Positions 51,761-60,735 of a stretch of DNA of 64,000 nt are shown here, one piece after another (the stretch's first letter is position 1; each line of letters opens with the position of its first letter). Location: positions 1,938 through 65,937 of the forward strand of contig PKXQ01000138.1 of the NCBI GenBank assembly GCA_003132405.1, written 5' to 3'. The position numbers were made by a program, and so were the translations under genes. The DNA comes from Acidobacteriaceae bacterium. GTDB taxonomy: Bacteria > Acidobacteriota > Terriglobia > Terriglobales > Acidobacteriaceae. The notes beneath the pieces are model-generated. The model saw nothing but the letters and a program-made list of their open reading frames with translations. It had not been told where the DNA came from and did not search any database.

Positions 51761-52192
51761 CTACGAAACCGGCGCCGAAGCGGGCGTTTCCGCGCTCGCT
51801 TCCACTGTTGCTGGAGTAACCGGAGCCGGTGCCGCCGCAGCCGGTTGCGCACTCGCTTTCTTTTTCGAGTCGCGCAGCTTCTTGATCTTGTCCAGTCGCT
51901 TCAGCTCTTCATCCGTACGGACGGTGAGAAACTTGATTACCGGCTCCGTCACGCGCAGGCGGCGTTCGACTTCATGTACAGCCGCGCCCGTCGCTTCGAT
52001 CAGCATCAGGACGAAAATGCCATCGTTGAACTTGCCGACCCTATACGCCAGCCGGCGCTTACCCCAGACTTCGCTCTTCGTCGTGCCGCTCGCGGAAGTC
52101 ACCGATGACTCTAGCGTGGAAATCAGCTTGGTTAATTCTTCGTCCACCATGTCGGGCCGGACGATAAACATCAATTCATAAGTACGATTCAT
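51761..52192 (-). CDS. rpsF: 30S ribosomal protein bS6
   Basis: A 143-residue S6 (NRTYELMFIVRPDMVDEELTKLI, WGKRRLAYRVGKFNDGIFVLM) with an Ala/Pro-rich tail of about 35 residues in place of the Glu tail of E. coli. First gene of the rpsF-rpsR-rplI group. Confidence 0.97.
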   Translation of the reverse strand: MNRTYELMFIVRPDMVDEELTKLISTLESSVTSASGTTKSEVWGKRRLAYRVGKFNDGIFVLMLIEATGAAVHEVERRLRVTEPVIKFLTVRTDEELKRLDKIKKLRDSKKKASAQPAAAAPAPVTPATVEASAETPASAPVS

Positions 52193-52217
52193 TCGTTATC
52201 TCCAAAATCTTAAATGC

Positions 52218-52284
52218 GTCGTTGGTCGTTAGTCGTTCGCGGATTCGCGGACTGTACGTTTGCTAACGACTAACGACCGACGAC
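52218..52284. repeat. inverted repeat between pth and rpsF
   Basis: 20-base arms (52,218-52,237 and 52,265-52,284) made of GTCGTTGGTCGTTAGTCG wording pair with one mismatch. Related wording occurs near 8,958-8,993 and 55,079-55,095. It sits directly after pth and before rpsF, where it could end the upstream transcript. Confidence 0.6.
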
Positions 52285-52291
52285 CGCACAC

Positions 52292-52873
52292 TCACTCTTC
52301 CGGCTCGTTCTTCCGATTGAACCGGTTCATCGCCGCCGCCGGCCCTTCCTTCACAATCACCTCGACCGCCTGCACCGCCATGTCGAGCACTTCATCCACT
52401 GCTTCTTCCTGCGCCTTGCGAAACGGAGCCAGCAAATATTTCGCTCCATCCCCGACTTTGTGATCGGGCGCAACTCCCAGCCGAATCCGCAAAAATTCAT
52501 CCGTACCCAGAGCGCCCAGGATCGACTCCATCCCGTTGTGCCCAGCCGAACTACCCCGCTGCCGTATGCGAATCGCGCCCAGCGGCAGGTCGAGTTCGTC
52601 GTAAATCACAATCAGGTCGCGCGTTACATCGACCTGATGTTCTGCTACTAATTCCACCACCGCAAGCCCACTCAGGTTCATGTAGGTTTCCGGCTTCGCC
52701 AAAATTGCCGGCTCCCCGGCAATCGCCGTCCGCGCTGTCAGCGCGCGGCATTGGCGATTTCTGACTTCGATCCCGAGATTGTTGGCGAGCCGATCAATCG
52801 TCAAAAAGCCGAGATTGTGCGGCGTGAACTGGTACTCGATTCCAGGATTGCCCAAACCGACGATCAGTTTCAC
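52292..52873 (-). CDS. pth: peptidyl-tRNA hydrolase
   Basis: Recycles tRNA from peptidyl-tRNA that falls off the ribosome. The 193-residue protein has N8 in GLGNPG, the catalytic H19 in TPHNLGF, D92 region YDELDLPLG and the N-bearing SSAGHNGMESI block. Normal length. Placed between rplY and rpsF, as in many bacteria. Confidence 0.97.
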   Translation of the reverse strand: MKLIVGLGNPGIEYQFTPHNLGFLTIDRLANNLGIEVRNRQCRALTARTAIAGEPAILAKPETYMNLSGLAVVELVAEHQVDVTRDLIVIYDELDLPLGAIRIRQRGSSAGHNGMESILGALGTDEFLRIRLGVAPDHKVGDGAKYLLAPFRKAQEEAVDEVLDMAVQAVEVIVKEGPAAAMNRFNRKNEPEE

Positions 52874-52932
52874 GCAAGTTTCGCTCTTGGCTCTTAGCTG
52901 TTGGCTCTTAGCTAAAAGCTAAAAGCCAAAGG

Positions 52933-53679
52933 CTATTTCTTCTCTTTCTTCTCGGCCTTTTCAGCCTTCTCGGGCTTGGCCTTGCCCTTCGCGTCGCCCT
53001 CGGCCTCGCCTTCACCCTCAACTTCCTGTTTGCCCTTTTTGATGACCTCGGGCTCAGCCGGCGCCGCTGTCGCATCCGCCGCCACTGCCTCAGGAGTCGC
53101 CACCACTTCTTCTTTCACCGTCGTAATGTGGGCGATCATCTGATTCTCTTCGGTCAAGAACTTCAGCTTCGGATCGTGCGGCAGATCCTTTACGCGCACT
53201 TCCACACCGAACACAAGGTGGCTGATATCGACCTCGATATTCTTCGGAATGTCGGCCGGCAAACACTCGATCTCGATCTCACGCAACAACTGCTCGAGAA
53301 TACCGCCCTCCGTCTTCACGCCCACTGCCTCGCCCTTGAGGATGACCGGCACCGTAACCGTCAACTTCTTATCCATAGCGATGCGCTGCAGGTCGACGTG
53401 GAGCAGCTTTCCCTTGATCGGTTCAAACTGCCAGTCCACGATCATCGCTTTCACACGATCACTGTCGAGCGCGAGATCAAAAATCGTGTTGTGCCCAGTC
53501 TCCGACTTCAGTATGCGCAGAACCTGCCGCGGATCAACTGCGACCGAGGCCGCATCTATCCCCGCGCCGTAAACCACCGCAGGAATCTTTCCGCCGACGC
53601 GCACGCGCCGAGCGGCGTTCTTCGTCCCTGGTACGCGCTTCTCCGCTTCCAGAATGCTGATATCCGTTGCTGTCGCCAT
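52933..53679 (-). CDS. rplY: 50S ribosomal protein bL25 (Ctc form)
   Basis: A 248-residue L25/TL5/Ctc protein binding 5S rRNA. The N-terminal 5S-binding domain (GTKNAARRVRVGGKIPAVVYGAG) and the C-terminal beta domain (IEIECLPADIPKNIEVDISHL) are clear. The last 45 residues are Lys/Glu/Ala repeats (EGEGEAEGDAKGKAKPEKAEKAEK). Placed between prs and pth. Confidence 0.95.
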   Translation of the reverse strand: MATATDISILEAEKRVPGTKNAARRVRVGGKIPAVVYGAGIDAASVAVDPRQVLRILKSETGHNTIFDLALDSDRVKAMIVDWQFEPIKGKLLHVDLQRIAMDKKLTVTVPVILKGEAVGVKTEGGILEQLLREIEIECLPADIPKNIEVDISHLVFGVEVRVKDLPHDPKLKFLTEENQMIAHITTVKEEVVATPEAVAADATAAPAEPEVIKKGKQEVEGEGEAEGDAKGKAKPEKAEKAEKKEKK

Positions 53680-53712
53680 AATTCCGTTTCCGTCCTTCGT
53701 TAATTCGCTTTT

Positions 53713-53777
53713 CGTCGTTCGCCCTTCGCTGTTCGCAAACCTTGCAATTCAGGGCGAAGGACGAACAGCGAACGACG
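53713..53777. repeat. inverted repeat between rplY and prs
   Basis: Wording CGTCGTTCGCCCTTCGCTG at one side and GCGAAGGACGAACAGCGAACG at the other form a hairpin with at least a 10-base perfect outer stem (CGTCGTTCGC/GCGAACGACG). The same words appear at 6,724-6,808, 20,795-20,815, 21,312-21,340 and 55,073-55,090. Confidence 0.55.
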
Positions 53778-53780
53778 CCC

Positions 53781-54848
53781 TTAAATAAATAACCTGCTCA
53801 CCGACGTCTCTTCGTGAATCGACTGAATCGCCCGTCCAATCAATCCCGCAATCGAAAGCACTTTAATCTTCGCCACCCGCTTCGCTTCCTCGGTCAGCGG
53901 AATCGTGTTCGTCACAACCACCTCGGCGATCGGAGAATTCACCAGATACTCCACCGCCGATCCCGAAAGCACCGGGTGCGAGCAGCACGCATACACTGTG
54001 CTCGCGCCATTATTGATCAGCGCCTGCGCCACTTTCACCAGCGTGCCGCCCGTATCGATCAGATCGTCGATGATTAAACAAGTGCGGCCGCGAACGTCGC
54101 CGATCACGTGCATCACTTCTGCCACATTCATCTCGACGCGGCGTTTATCGACGATGGCCAGCGCCGCATCCACTTTCTTCGCGAAGAAGCGCGCTCGTTC
54201 CACGCCACCCGCATCCGGCGAAACCACCGTCAAATTCGGCAAATTCAACTTCTTGAAGTGGTCCACCAGCACCGGCGAAGCAAACAGATGATCCACCGGA
54301 ATATTAAAAAATCCCTGCAACTGCGGCGCGTGCAAATCCACCACCAGAGCCCGATCCGCACCCGCCGTCGTCAGCAAATCCGCCACCAGCTTCGATGAAA
54401 TCGGCACCCGCGGCTTATCTTTCCGATCCTGCCGCGCGTACCCAAAGTACGGAATCACCGCCGTAATTCGCCGCGCCGACGCGCGCTTCAGCGCGTCCAT
54501 CATCAACAACAATTCCATCAAATGCATGTCCACCGGCTGGCAGGTGGGCTGCATCACGAAAACGTCGGCCCCGCGCACGTTCTCCTGTATCTGCACGTAC
54601 GCTTCGCCATCCTTGAAGCGCGTGACCAGAGCCTGTCCGCGCGTCAGGCCAAGAAAAGCGCAGACCTCTTCGCAGAGCGCCTCATTCGCGGTTCCACAAA
54701 AAACCTTGAACCGGTCATCGACCCGTGCGCGTTGCGGCTTGCGTTCGGTTTTCTCGTCGACAATCGGCTTTTTTTCCGCAGTCGTTTTTTCGGCGATCGG
54801 CTTTTCGACGATCGTCTTTTCGGCAGTCGTGGTAGCAACTGTGGCCAT
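53781..54848 (-). CDS. prs: ribose-phosphate pyrophosphokinase
   Basis: Makes PRPP from ribose-5-phosphate and ATP, feeding purF, tRNA and nucleotide synthesis. The 355-residue protein has the catalytic segment YFGYARQDRKDKPR, VVSPDAGGVERARFFAKKVDA and the PRPP loop IIDDLIDTGGTL. The first 45 residues are a repetitive extension (EKTIVEKPIAEKTTAEKKP) absent from typical Prs; the core begins near FKVFCGTAN. Directly downstream of tRNA-Gln and ispE on the same strand. Confidence 0.96.
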   Translation of the reverse strand: MATVATTTAEKTIVEKPIAEKTTAEKKPIVDEKTERKPQRARVDDRFKVFCGTANEALCEEVCAFLGLTRGQALVTRFKDGEAYVQIQENVRGADVFVMQPTCQPVDMHLMELLLMMDALKRASARRITAVIPYFGYARQDRKDKPRVPISSKLVADLLTTAGADRALVVDLHAPQLQGFFNIPVDHLFASPVLVDHFKKLNLPNLTVVSPDAGGVERARFFAKKVDAALAIVDKRRVEMNVAEVMHVIGDVRGRTCLIIDDLIDTGGTLVKVAQALINNGASTVYACCSHPVLSGSAVEYLVNSPIAEVVVTNTIPLTEEAKRVAKIKVLSIAGLIGRAIQSIHEETSVSRLFI

Positions 54849-54853
54849 AGGTT

Positions 54854-54932
54854 CAGTTCTCAGTTCCCGGTTCTTAGTTCTCAGCCTTGGGGCTCCAGTG
54901 TCTCTCGACTGAGAACTGGCAACTGAGAACTG
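54854..54932. repeat. inverted repeat between prs and tRNA-Gln
   Basis: Perfect 12-base arms CAGTTCTCAGTT (54,854-54,865) and AACTGAGAACTG (54,921-54,932). The same words recur at 57,590-57,620. On the minus strand the repeat lies between the tRNA and prs and could end the tRNA transcript. Confidence 0.5.
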
Positions 54933-54939
54933 GTTGATC

Positions 54940-55013
54940 TGGCTGGGCCGCTAGGATTCGAACCTAGACAAAGTGCTCCAAAGGCACTTGACCTACCATT
55001 AGTCGACGGCCCA
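54940..55013 (-). tRNA. tRNA-Gln (anticodon UUG)
   Basis: A 74-base cloverleaf on the minus strand: acceptor TGGGCCG/CGGCCCA, D arm with GGTAGG, anticodon stem AGTGC/GCACT around loop CTTTGGA (anticodon TTG), T arm with GGTTCGAATCC and an encoded CCA end. tRNA-Gln between ispE and prs is a recurrent arrangement in related bacteria. Confidence 0.96.
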
Positions 55014-55092
55014 AATTCCGCGTGCCTCTAGTATGCCGAAATCCGTACTCGCCGCAAACAACAAATTCTCGCGAACAGCGAACGACCAGCAT

Positions 55093-56214
55093 TTAGCGAC
55101 CAACAACCAGCGACTTCCAATACTTCTGGCGCGTCAACGTACTGGTCGCCACCGCCTTCAGCCCCCGCTTTCGCAGACGGCTAGCCGCTTTCGCAGCCTC
55201 GGCTGGCGACCGAAACAGCCCATAGAGGGTTGACCCTGACCCGGAGAGCGAAGCGTAGCGCGAACCGGCGCGCTCCAACTCACCTTTTATGTCACGCAAT
55301 TCGGGATATTGAGGAAAGACGACTTTCTCGAAGTCGTTTTCAATCCCGGTACGGACAAGGTCGGAAAGCAAGTTTCCGGCCCGGCTCCCGCCTTTTGCGA
55401 AAGCACCGGTGTTGGGGTAACCACTAACTTTGGGTGAACCACTACCTGAACCACAAAGCCACGCCGACAGCGCGCAGCCAACCTCAAACAGTCTATCGGA
55501 GCGAAGAGGCCGAGTCAATTGCGCTGGAGCAGCCAATGCTCGCGTAGGGGCAGACGCCCCCGTCTGCCCAACCGAGCCAAGCTCGGCTCCGCTTTTTGCA
55601 AGAGCATCCCAATCGGCAAACGCCCGAGGCGTCGACACCCCAACCTCCGGCGTAACCACCACCAGCGCCATCGCCGGCAAATCAGCTAGCGGATAAACCT
55701 CTTCCCCCCGCCCCACTCCCAGCACCGTCCCCCCCACAAGAAATAGAGGTAGGTCCGATCCAATCTCCGCCGCAATCCGCAGACGCGCTGCAGCCGGCAA
55801 CTGACGCTTCAGCGCCCGCTCCAGCGCGATCATCGTCGCGACCGCATTCGACGAAGCCGCGCCCAACCCTCCCTGCACCGGCAGCCGCTTATCGATCTCC
55901 ATGCGGACGCGTCCCGACGCGCCCAGCTCCTCCATCACCCGCTCCGCCATGCGATAGCAAGTGTTAGACGAATCCAGCGGAACCCGCTCATCCTCGCAGA
56001 CAATTTCAATTCCACCGCCGCGCCCAGATTTTCGTTCACCGCTTCGTTCAGAGCTTCGTTCAACGCTCACCCGGATCACATCGTGCAGCGCAATCGTCTG
56101 ATACACCGTGCGCAGCTCGTGAAATCCATCAGCTCGAGCCGCGCCAATGTAGAGCCCAAGATTAATCTTCGCAAAAGAACGCACCGCGACCGTCTTTGAC
56201 CAGGAAACGCGCAT
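55093..56214 (-). CDS. ispE: 4-diphosphocytidyl-2-C-methyl-D-erythritol kinase
   Basis: ATP-dependent step of the MEP isoprenoid pathway. The 373-residue protein has the GHMP kinase layout: SFAKINLGLYIG at the start, the glycine-rich ATP loop LPVQGGLGAASSNA near 117-130 and the C-terminal SLSGSGSTLYGLF. A stretch near 215-275 (VGQTGASAPTRALAAP, CGSGSGSPKVSG) is inflated relative to the family; part of it is encoded by a palindromic repeat. The ATG at 56,214 matches the family start. Confidence 0.92.
   Translation of the reverse strand: MRVSWSKTVAVRSFAKINLGLYIGAARADGFHELRTVYQTIALHDVIRVSVERSSERSGERKSGRGGGIEIVCEDERVPLDSSNTCYRMAERVMEELGASGRVRMEIDKRLPVQGGLGAASSNAVATMIALERALKRQLPAAARLRIAAEIGSDLPLFLVGGTVLGVGRGEEVYPLADLPAMALVVVTPEVGVSTPRAFADWDALAKSGAELGSVGQTGASAPTRALAAPAQLTRPLRSDRLFEVGCALSAWLCGSGSGSPKVSGYPNTGAFAKGGSRAGNLLSDLVRTGIENDFEKVVFPQYPELRDIKGELERAGSRYASLSGSGSTLYGLFRSPAEAAKAASRLRKRGLKAVATSTLTRQKYWKSLVVGR
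55544..55587 (+). repeat. palindromic repeat, family 2, inside ispE
   Basis: GGCAGACGCCCCCGTCTGCC followed by CCGAGCCAAGCTCGG, the same two-palindrome unit as at 10,367-10,410, here read through in frame by ispE on the opposite strand. Confidence 0.65.
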
Positions 56215-56480
56215 GGAAGGGGAATTGTAAGCGATTTGAGTACAGCGCGGGCTACACCGCGCTAACTTAACTCCGGAAGTAGGAGACGATGTCTGGGCTT
56301 TTGGCAACGGGGTGCGGGAGATCCCAGATGGTCACCTCCGGCTGGCGGCGACTCTCCGAAGTGACCGGACGATTCCTGGGTTCTGAGCGAGATGGGCGAT
56401 CGGGTGGAATATTGTTCTACGGTACTCAGTCCTCATTCTACGGTGCCGCTCATCCTCAACTGGTAGTCCGCCGCAGCCCG

Positions 56481-57320
56481 CTATCCCGCCAGTCCAATCG
56501 CCCGAGATTGCAAATCCAATGGCGCGACGTAGCTGAACATGGCTTGCTTCAATTGGGAATCGACTTCATCCGCGATCGTCACCACGTCCGGCAATAGTTT
56601 GCTGAAGTCCACGCCGCATAAATTCCTTTGTAAAGTGGTAAAGATGCTCACCTGCAAGATACGAGACTCTTCCACCACCATGGGAGCGGTGTATCCTTGT
56701 TGACGCCGCATCTCTCCATGGGCGTGAGCGGCTGCGGAAAGTGGGGCTGGCATTCCCGAGTCCAGTTGCAGGCGAATCACGAGGTCGCGAAGTAGTTTAG
56801 GAAGATGCCCAGTACGTTCCGTGCGGCTCAAGGGAACACACGTCAGTTCGGCATCCCGTTCCACGGCATCCAGCCAATTCTGGATCGTAGTGTCGGTCTC
56901 GCGCTCCAATATGGAAGCGACAGATTCCGGCTTCGGCCGCTTCTTCTTGTGAGGGTCGGCTAGCCGGGCGCGAATAAGTTCCTTGAGCGGGCCGATTCGA
57001 ATCGGCTTCGCATAAATTTCATCGGCTTGGGAGAGGATCGCAGACATCGCCTCGTCCACGGCTGGGTAGCCGCTGAGAATCACGGTCAACGCCTCCGGGT
57101 GAGTATGGCGCATCGCGCTGACTAGGGTGAAGCCGTCCCCCGCAAGAGGCAGGTGCAGGTCGGAGAGAAGGACGTCAAAATTCTCCGCCGAGATATGCCT
57201 GAGCGCGTCGCGAACGTTCGAAGCAACCACCACTTCAAACCCGTCACGTTGCAATCCTTCTTGCAGCATCAGACGAACAGAATCGTCATCCTCGACGACC
57301 AGGACTCTGGGTGTTGCCAT
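56481..57320 (-). CDS. response regulator with RsbRD-like C-terminal domain
   Basis: A 279-residue protein. Residues 1-120 are a CheY-like receiver (PRVLVVEDDDSV, phospho-acceptor D54 in LLSDLHLP, VILSG, YAKP). The C-terminal half (SILERETDTTIQNWLDAVERDAEL ... GYTAPMVVEESRILQVSIFTTLQ) resembles the helical N-terminal domain of RsbR/RsbRD-type stressosome or sensor proteins rather than a DNA-binding output, so signalling by protein contact is likely. The ATG at 57,320 has AGGAGG upstream. No sensor kinase is adjacent. Confidence 0.82.
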   Translation of the reverse strand: MATPRVLVVEDDDSVRLMLQEGLQRDGFEVVVASNVRDALRHISAENFDVLLSDLHLPLAGDGFTLVSAMRHTHPEALTVILSGYPAVDEAMSAILSQADEIYAKPIRIGPLKELIRARLADPHKKKRPKPESVASILERETDTTIQNWLDAVERDAELTCVPLSRTERTGHLPKLLRDLVIRLQLDSGMPAPLSAAAHAHGEMRRQQGYTAPMVVEESRILQVSIFTTLQRNLCGVDFSKLLPDVVTIADEVDSQLKQAMFSYVAPLDLQSRAIGLAG

Positions 57321-57641
57321 GAGGAACCTCCTGAATAACTTAGCCGCTGGCTCCGAGCGCCACCTAACCATCTAAGGCTTGTCGGAAGCACGTGGTAACT
57401 GGATGTCCCTGGGGTCTGATTCAGTGGGAGTGACACTCCTACAACTTCTTGTTGCGGGGCTCAGCACCTTTGTCCGAGTGTGAACAACGTTACCCTCAGT
57501 CACAGGCTGAAAACTGTACAATATTGAACAGTAGCCATCATTTTGACAATAACCAATCAGTGAACACATCAAACGCCCAACCGCACTTACTGAGAACTAA
57601 GAACCGACAACTGAGAACTGCTTGCGATACACTTCCCGTGC
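57321..57641. other. intergenic stretch between divergent genes
   Basis: Holds the ribosome site of the response regulator, a possible AT-rich promoter around 57,520-57,560 and repeat words (AACTGAGAACTG type) at 57,590-57,620 just before E1 beta. GATACACT lies eight bases before the E1 beta ATG. No gene seen. Confidence 0.4.
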
Positions 57642-58616
57642 ATGCCCCTCACCACCTATCTCGAAGCCATCCGCCAGGGAATCTGGGAGGAAATGGAACG
57701 CGACCCGAGCGTCTTCTGCCTCGGCGAGGACATCGGCATCTACGGTGGCGCCTTCAAGGTCACCGACGGATTCATCGACCGCTTCGGCGCCGAGCGCGTG
57801 ATCGACACTCCCATCGCCGAGTCCGCCATCGTAGGCGCTGCCTTTGGCGCCTCGCTCACCGGATTGCGCCCCGTCGCCGAATTCCAGTTCATGGACTTCA
57901 TCGGCTGCGCCTTCAATCAGATCGTCAACATGGTCGGCTCGGCACACTATCGTTGGGGAGCGCCCGCTCCGCTGGTGCTGCGCGGCCCAAGCGGCGGCAA
58001 TGTGCATGGCGGCCCATTTCATTCGCAAAATCCTGAGATGTGGTTTGTGCACGCGCCCGGATTAAAAGTCGTTTGCCCAGCGACGGCTTACGACGCCAAG
58101 GGTCTGATTAAGTCGGCGATCCGAGATCAAAATCCAGTCATTTTTTTCGAGCACAAATATCTTTATCGAAGAATTAAAGACGAAGTTCCCGACGAGGATT
58201 ACACGGTCCCGATAGGCAAGGCGCGAGTCTCGCGCGAAGGCCATCATCTAAGCGTAATCACCTACGCCGCGATGCTCTACACCGCGCTAGAAGCAGCCGA
58301 GCTTCTGAGCAAAGAAGGAATTGAAATCGAAATCCTAGACTTGCGAACGGTTGCGCCGCTCGATCGCGAAGCGATCGCCGCGACGGTAAAGAAGACGAAC
58401 AAAGTGATCATTCTCCACGAGCACTCGCGCACTGGCGGATTAGCCGGAGAAATTTCTGCCATCATCAACGAAGAAGCCTTCGACGATCTCGACGGCCCAA
58501 TCGTCAGGATCACAGCTCCCGACACGCCTGTGCCATTCTCTCCGCCGCAGGAAGAATTTTTCCTGCCAAAAGTTTCCGATCTGGTGCGCGAAGCTCGCCG
58601 CCTGCACGCTTACTGA
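57642..58616 (+). CDS. 2-oxoacid dehydrogenase E1 component, beta subunit
   Basis: A 324-residue beta subunit of a pyruvate or branched-chain 2-oxoacid dehydrogenase. Landmarks: FCLGEDIGIYGGAFKVTDG near 22-40, TPIAESAIVGAAFGAS, the HGGPFHSQNPE segment and IEILDLRTVAPLD near 229-241. It pairs structurally with the alpha subunit encoded at 4,418, about 52 kb away, an unusual separation. No E2 or E3 gene is in the window. Confidence 0.94.
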   Translation: MPLTTYLEAIRQGIWEEMERDPSVFCLGEDIGIYGGAFKVTDGFIDRFGAERVIDTPIAESAIVGAAFGASLTGLRPVAEFQFMDFIGCAFNQIVNMVGSAHYRWGAPAPLVLRGPSGGNVHGGPFHSQNPEMWFVHAPGLKVVCPATAYDAKGLIKSAIRDQNPVIFFEHKYLYRRIKDEVPDEDYTVPIGKARVSREGHHLSVITYAAMLYTALEAAELLSKEGIEIEILDLRTVAPLDREAIAATVKKTNKVIILHEHSRTGGLAGEISAIINEEAFDDLDGPIVRITAPDTPVPFSPPQEEFFLPKVSDLVREARRLHAY

Positions 58617-58646
58617 TCGACTGTCATGCAATCTGCGGGATCATTT

Positions 58647-58713
58647 ACCACAAAGGTCACGAAGCCACACGAAGGAAAAGAAATCCTTCGTGATACTTAG
58701 TGCCCTTGGTGGT
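58647..58713. repeat. nested inverted repeat
   Basis: Outer 18-base arms ACCACAAAGGTCACGAAG and CTTAGTGCCCTTGGTGGT (a few mismatches) enclose a second pair CACGAAGGA/TCCTTCGTG. A hairpin after the E1 beta gene; this ACCACAAAGG wording is a widespread intergenic repeat in many bacteria. Confidence 0.6.
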
Positions 58714-58779
58714 TCAAGCTTTCGTAATAGGGTCGTGAATCCGCGCAAATGAGTTCCGCCAGCATTTGCGCTCCTGTTA

Positions 58780-58785
58780 TATACT
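58780..58785 (+). promoter_or_regulatory. -10 candidate of the VWFA gene
   Basis: TATACT within TTATATACT, about 85 bases before the ATG at 58,871. The gene has its own ribosome site GAAGGGAG close to the ATG. No convincing -35. Confidence 0.35.
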
Positions 58786-58870
58786 TTCCTGCCAACGACG
58801 CTTCCAGATTCCAGTAACTCGGCTCGCGAATTGCCGCGCATCCTTCCCCGCATTAGAAGGGAGTAAAAGC

Positions 58871-60655
58871 ATGCCGACCAACCGCAACCTTTCCTTTCGT
58901 AACTTTGCCTTTCTCGCCATAGCCGCAGCGCTGGGCTTGTTCTATCTATGTCTTTGCCAGACCGAAAGACAAAGATAAAGACGACAAATCGGGAGGTCAA
59001 ATTCACAGCGCGCTCCGAGTTAGTGCTTATCCCCAACGTTGGTGACTGACAAGTCCGGCAATCACATCAGTGGACTGAAGAAGGAAGACTTTACGGTGCT
59101 CGAAAACGGCGCCGAGCAGAAGATTGCCACCTTCGAAGAGATCACCAGCGACCCGCAACGTATGTCGCGCCCCAGGGATCCGAACGAGTTTACTAACTCT
59201 CTGGGAGGCGAAGGATCGAATCGGCGTATTACGCTCATCGTGCTCGATTTCATCAACACGCCTTTTGTAGCTCAGGCGCGTGCCCGCCAGGATCTGTTCA
59301 AGTATTTGACCCAATCGCTGGACCAGCATGAGCCCACGGCCCTCTACACGCTCAACCGAAGCGGTATTCAAGTGATCCATGACTTCACCACCGATCCTCG
59401 CATCCTGGTAGCCGCCCTGCATCAGATAAATGGCGACACCTACGAGATGGTCGATAGTCCGGAAGATTCGCAAGCCATGAGCGCGGGACTCACCAGCCCC
59501 GATAGCAATGCGGGCGTGCCCAAAGGCGACGGAGGTAGTTCCCAGAGTTCGAAAGGACATAGCCAAACACAGAGCGAAGCCAACAGCCTCCAAAAAATGA
59601 TGCAAGACACGGAACTGAATTTTCGGTCATTCGAGCAGCGCCTCGCCATCACCTACACTTTGGAGGCAATGCAGCAGGTAGCGCAGGCGTTGGCAGGGTT
59701 CCCGGGGCGCAAGTCGCTGATTTGGGCGAGCGGCGGATTTCCTTTCAACGTGAGCGACAACAGCATGCATCTTGCGCCCGCCGGCCGCGACTCCCTCAGC
59801 GATCTGCTGCCCCTCTACGAACACACCTGGCAACTGCTGAACGATGCAGAAATTTCGCTCTATCCGGTCGATGTCAAAGGACTCCAAACCCTGTCGGTTG
59901 CGCCCGCCTCCATGCGCAACGGAGCGGGAAACCCGCGCAATCCGTCGAGAAACTACGGAAGCAAGGCGATGTCGAGAGAGATGGACACGCAGTCGACCCT
60001 CCAGACCTTTGCCTCGATGACCGGAGGCCGAGCGTATTACAACTCCAACGATCTGGTAAAAGGATTCCGCGACGCCGTAAGCGATTCCGCCAGGTACTAC
60101 ATGCTTGGCTATTATGTTGATCACTCGAACACCAAGGCTGGCTGGCGCAGGCTCGCGGTGAAAGTCAATCGCGATCACACGGAGGTGCGCGCCCGCAGCG
60201 GTTTCTTTGTCACCGATGCCACCATCGATCCCGAGGCCAGCCGCAACAGCGACATTTCGTCGGCTTTGCAGTCTCCTCTGGATTTCACGTCCCTGACGCT
60301 GGTGGCACGCTGGGACAAGACTGAGCCCGCCAAAGACCCGGGCAAGAAGCGTGTGAACTACGAAATGCATCTCGCGCCCGATCCCACTCTGATCAACGAC
60401 GCCGATAACAACCATCTCGTGATGGATTTCATGGCGCTGGCGAAAACGCCCGATGGCAAAGCGGCCGATCATCCCATGGGCCAGAAAGTGGACGTCCATC
60501 TGAGCCCGGAGAAGGTGTCGGTGATTCGGCAGAAGGGCGTTGCCTATGGCGGTGCCCTGGATCTTGCGCCTGGAGAATATACGATCCGTTTTGTCGTCCG
60601 CGACAACCTCAGCGGACGTATCGGCTCGGTTGTGGCTCCCTTAAGGGTAGAATGA
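58871..60655 (+). pseudogene. VWFA-domain secreted protein of the acidobacterial type, with two compensating frameshifts
   Basis: The ATG at 58,871 (ribosome site GAAGGGAG) starts a signal peptide (NFAFLAIAAALGLFYLCLC) that ends at TAA 58,974. The rest continues in another frame as REVKFTARSELVLIP and then, after a CCCC run (59,031-59,034), back in the first frame as TLVTDKSGNHISGLKKEDFTVLENG, the N-terminus of the VWFA-related domain. The domain runs to the end (LIVLDFINTPFVAQARARQDL, RKSLIWASGGFPF, GGRAYYNSNDL). Total length is an exact multiple of three. Two indels or assembly errors are the likeliest explanations; if intact, it would be a roughly 594-residue secreted protein of unknown role. 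Confidence 0.78.
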
Positions 60656-60735
60656 GAATCGTGAGCGAGGTCGCAGTTCGGCCCTGACTCGGCGGTCGAA
60701 TAAGGTTGTCAAGTCTCTAAACTTAAGGATCGAGC

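Noticed and set aside
56289-56597. Plus-strand frame near the response regulator
   Set aside because: It overlaps the 3' end of the regulator antisense and lacks protein-like composition or a ribosome site.
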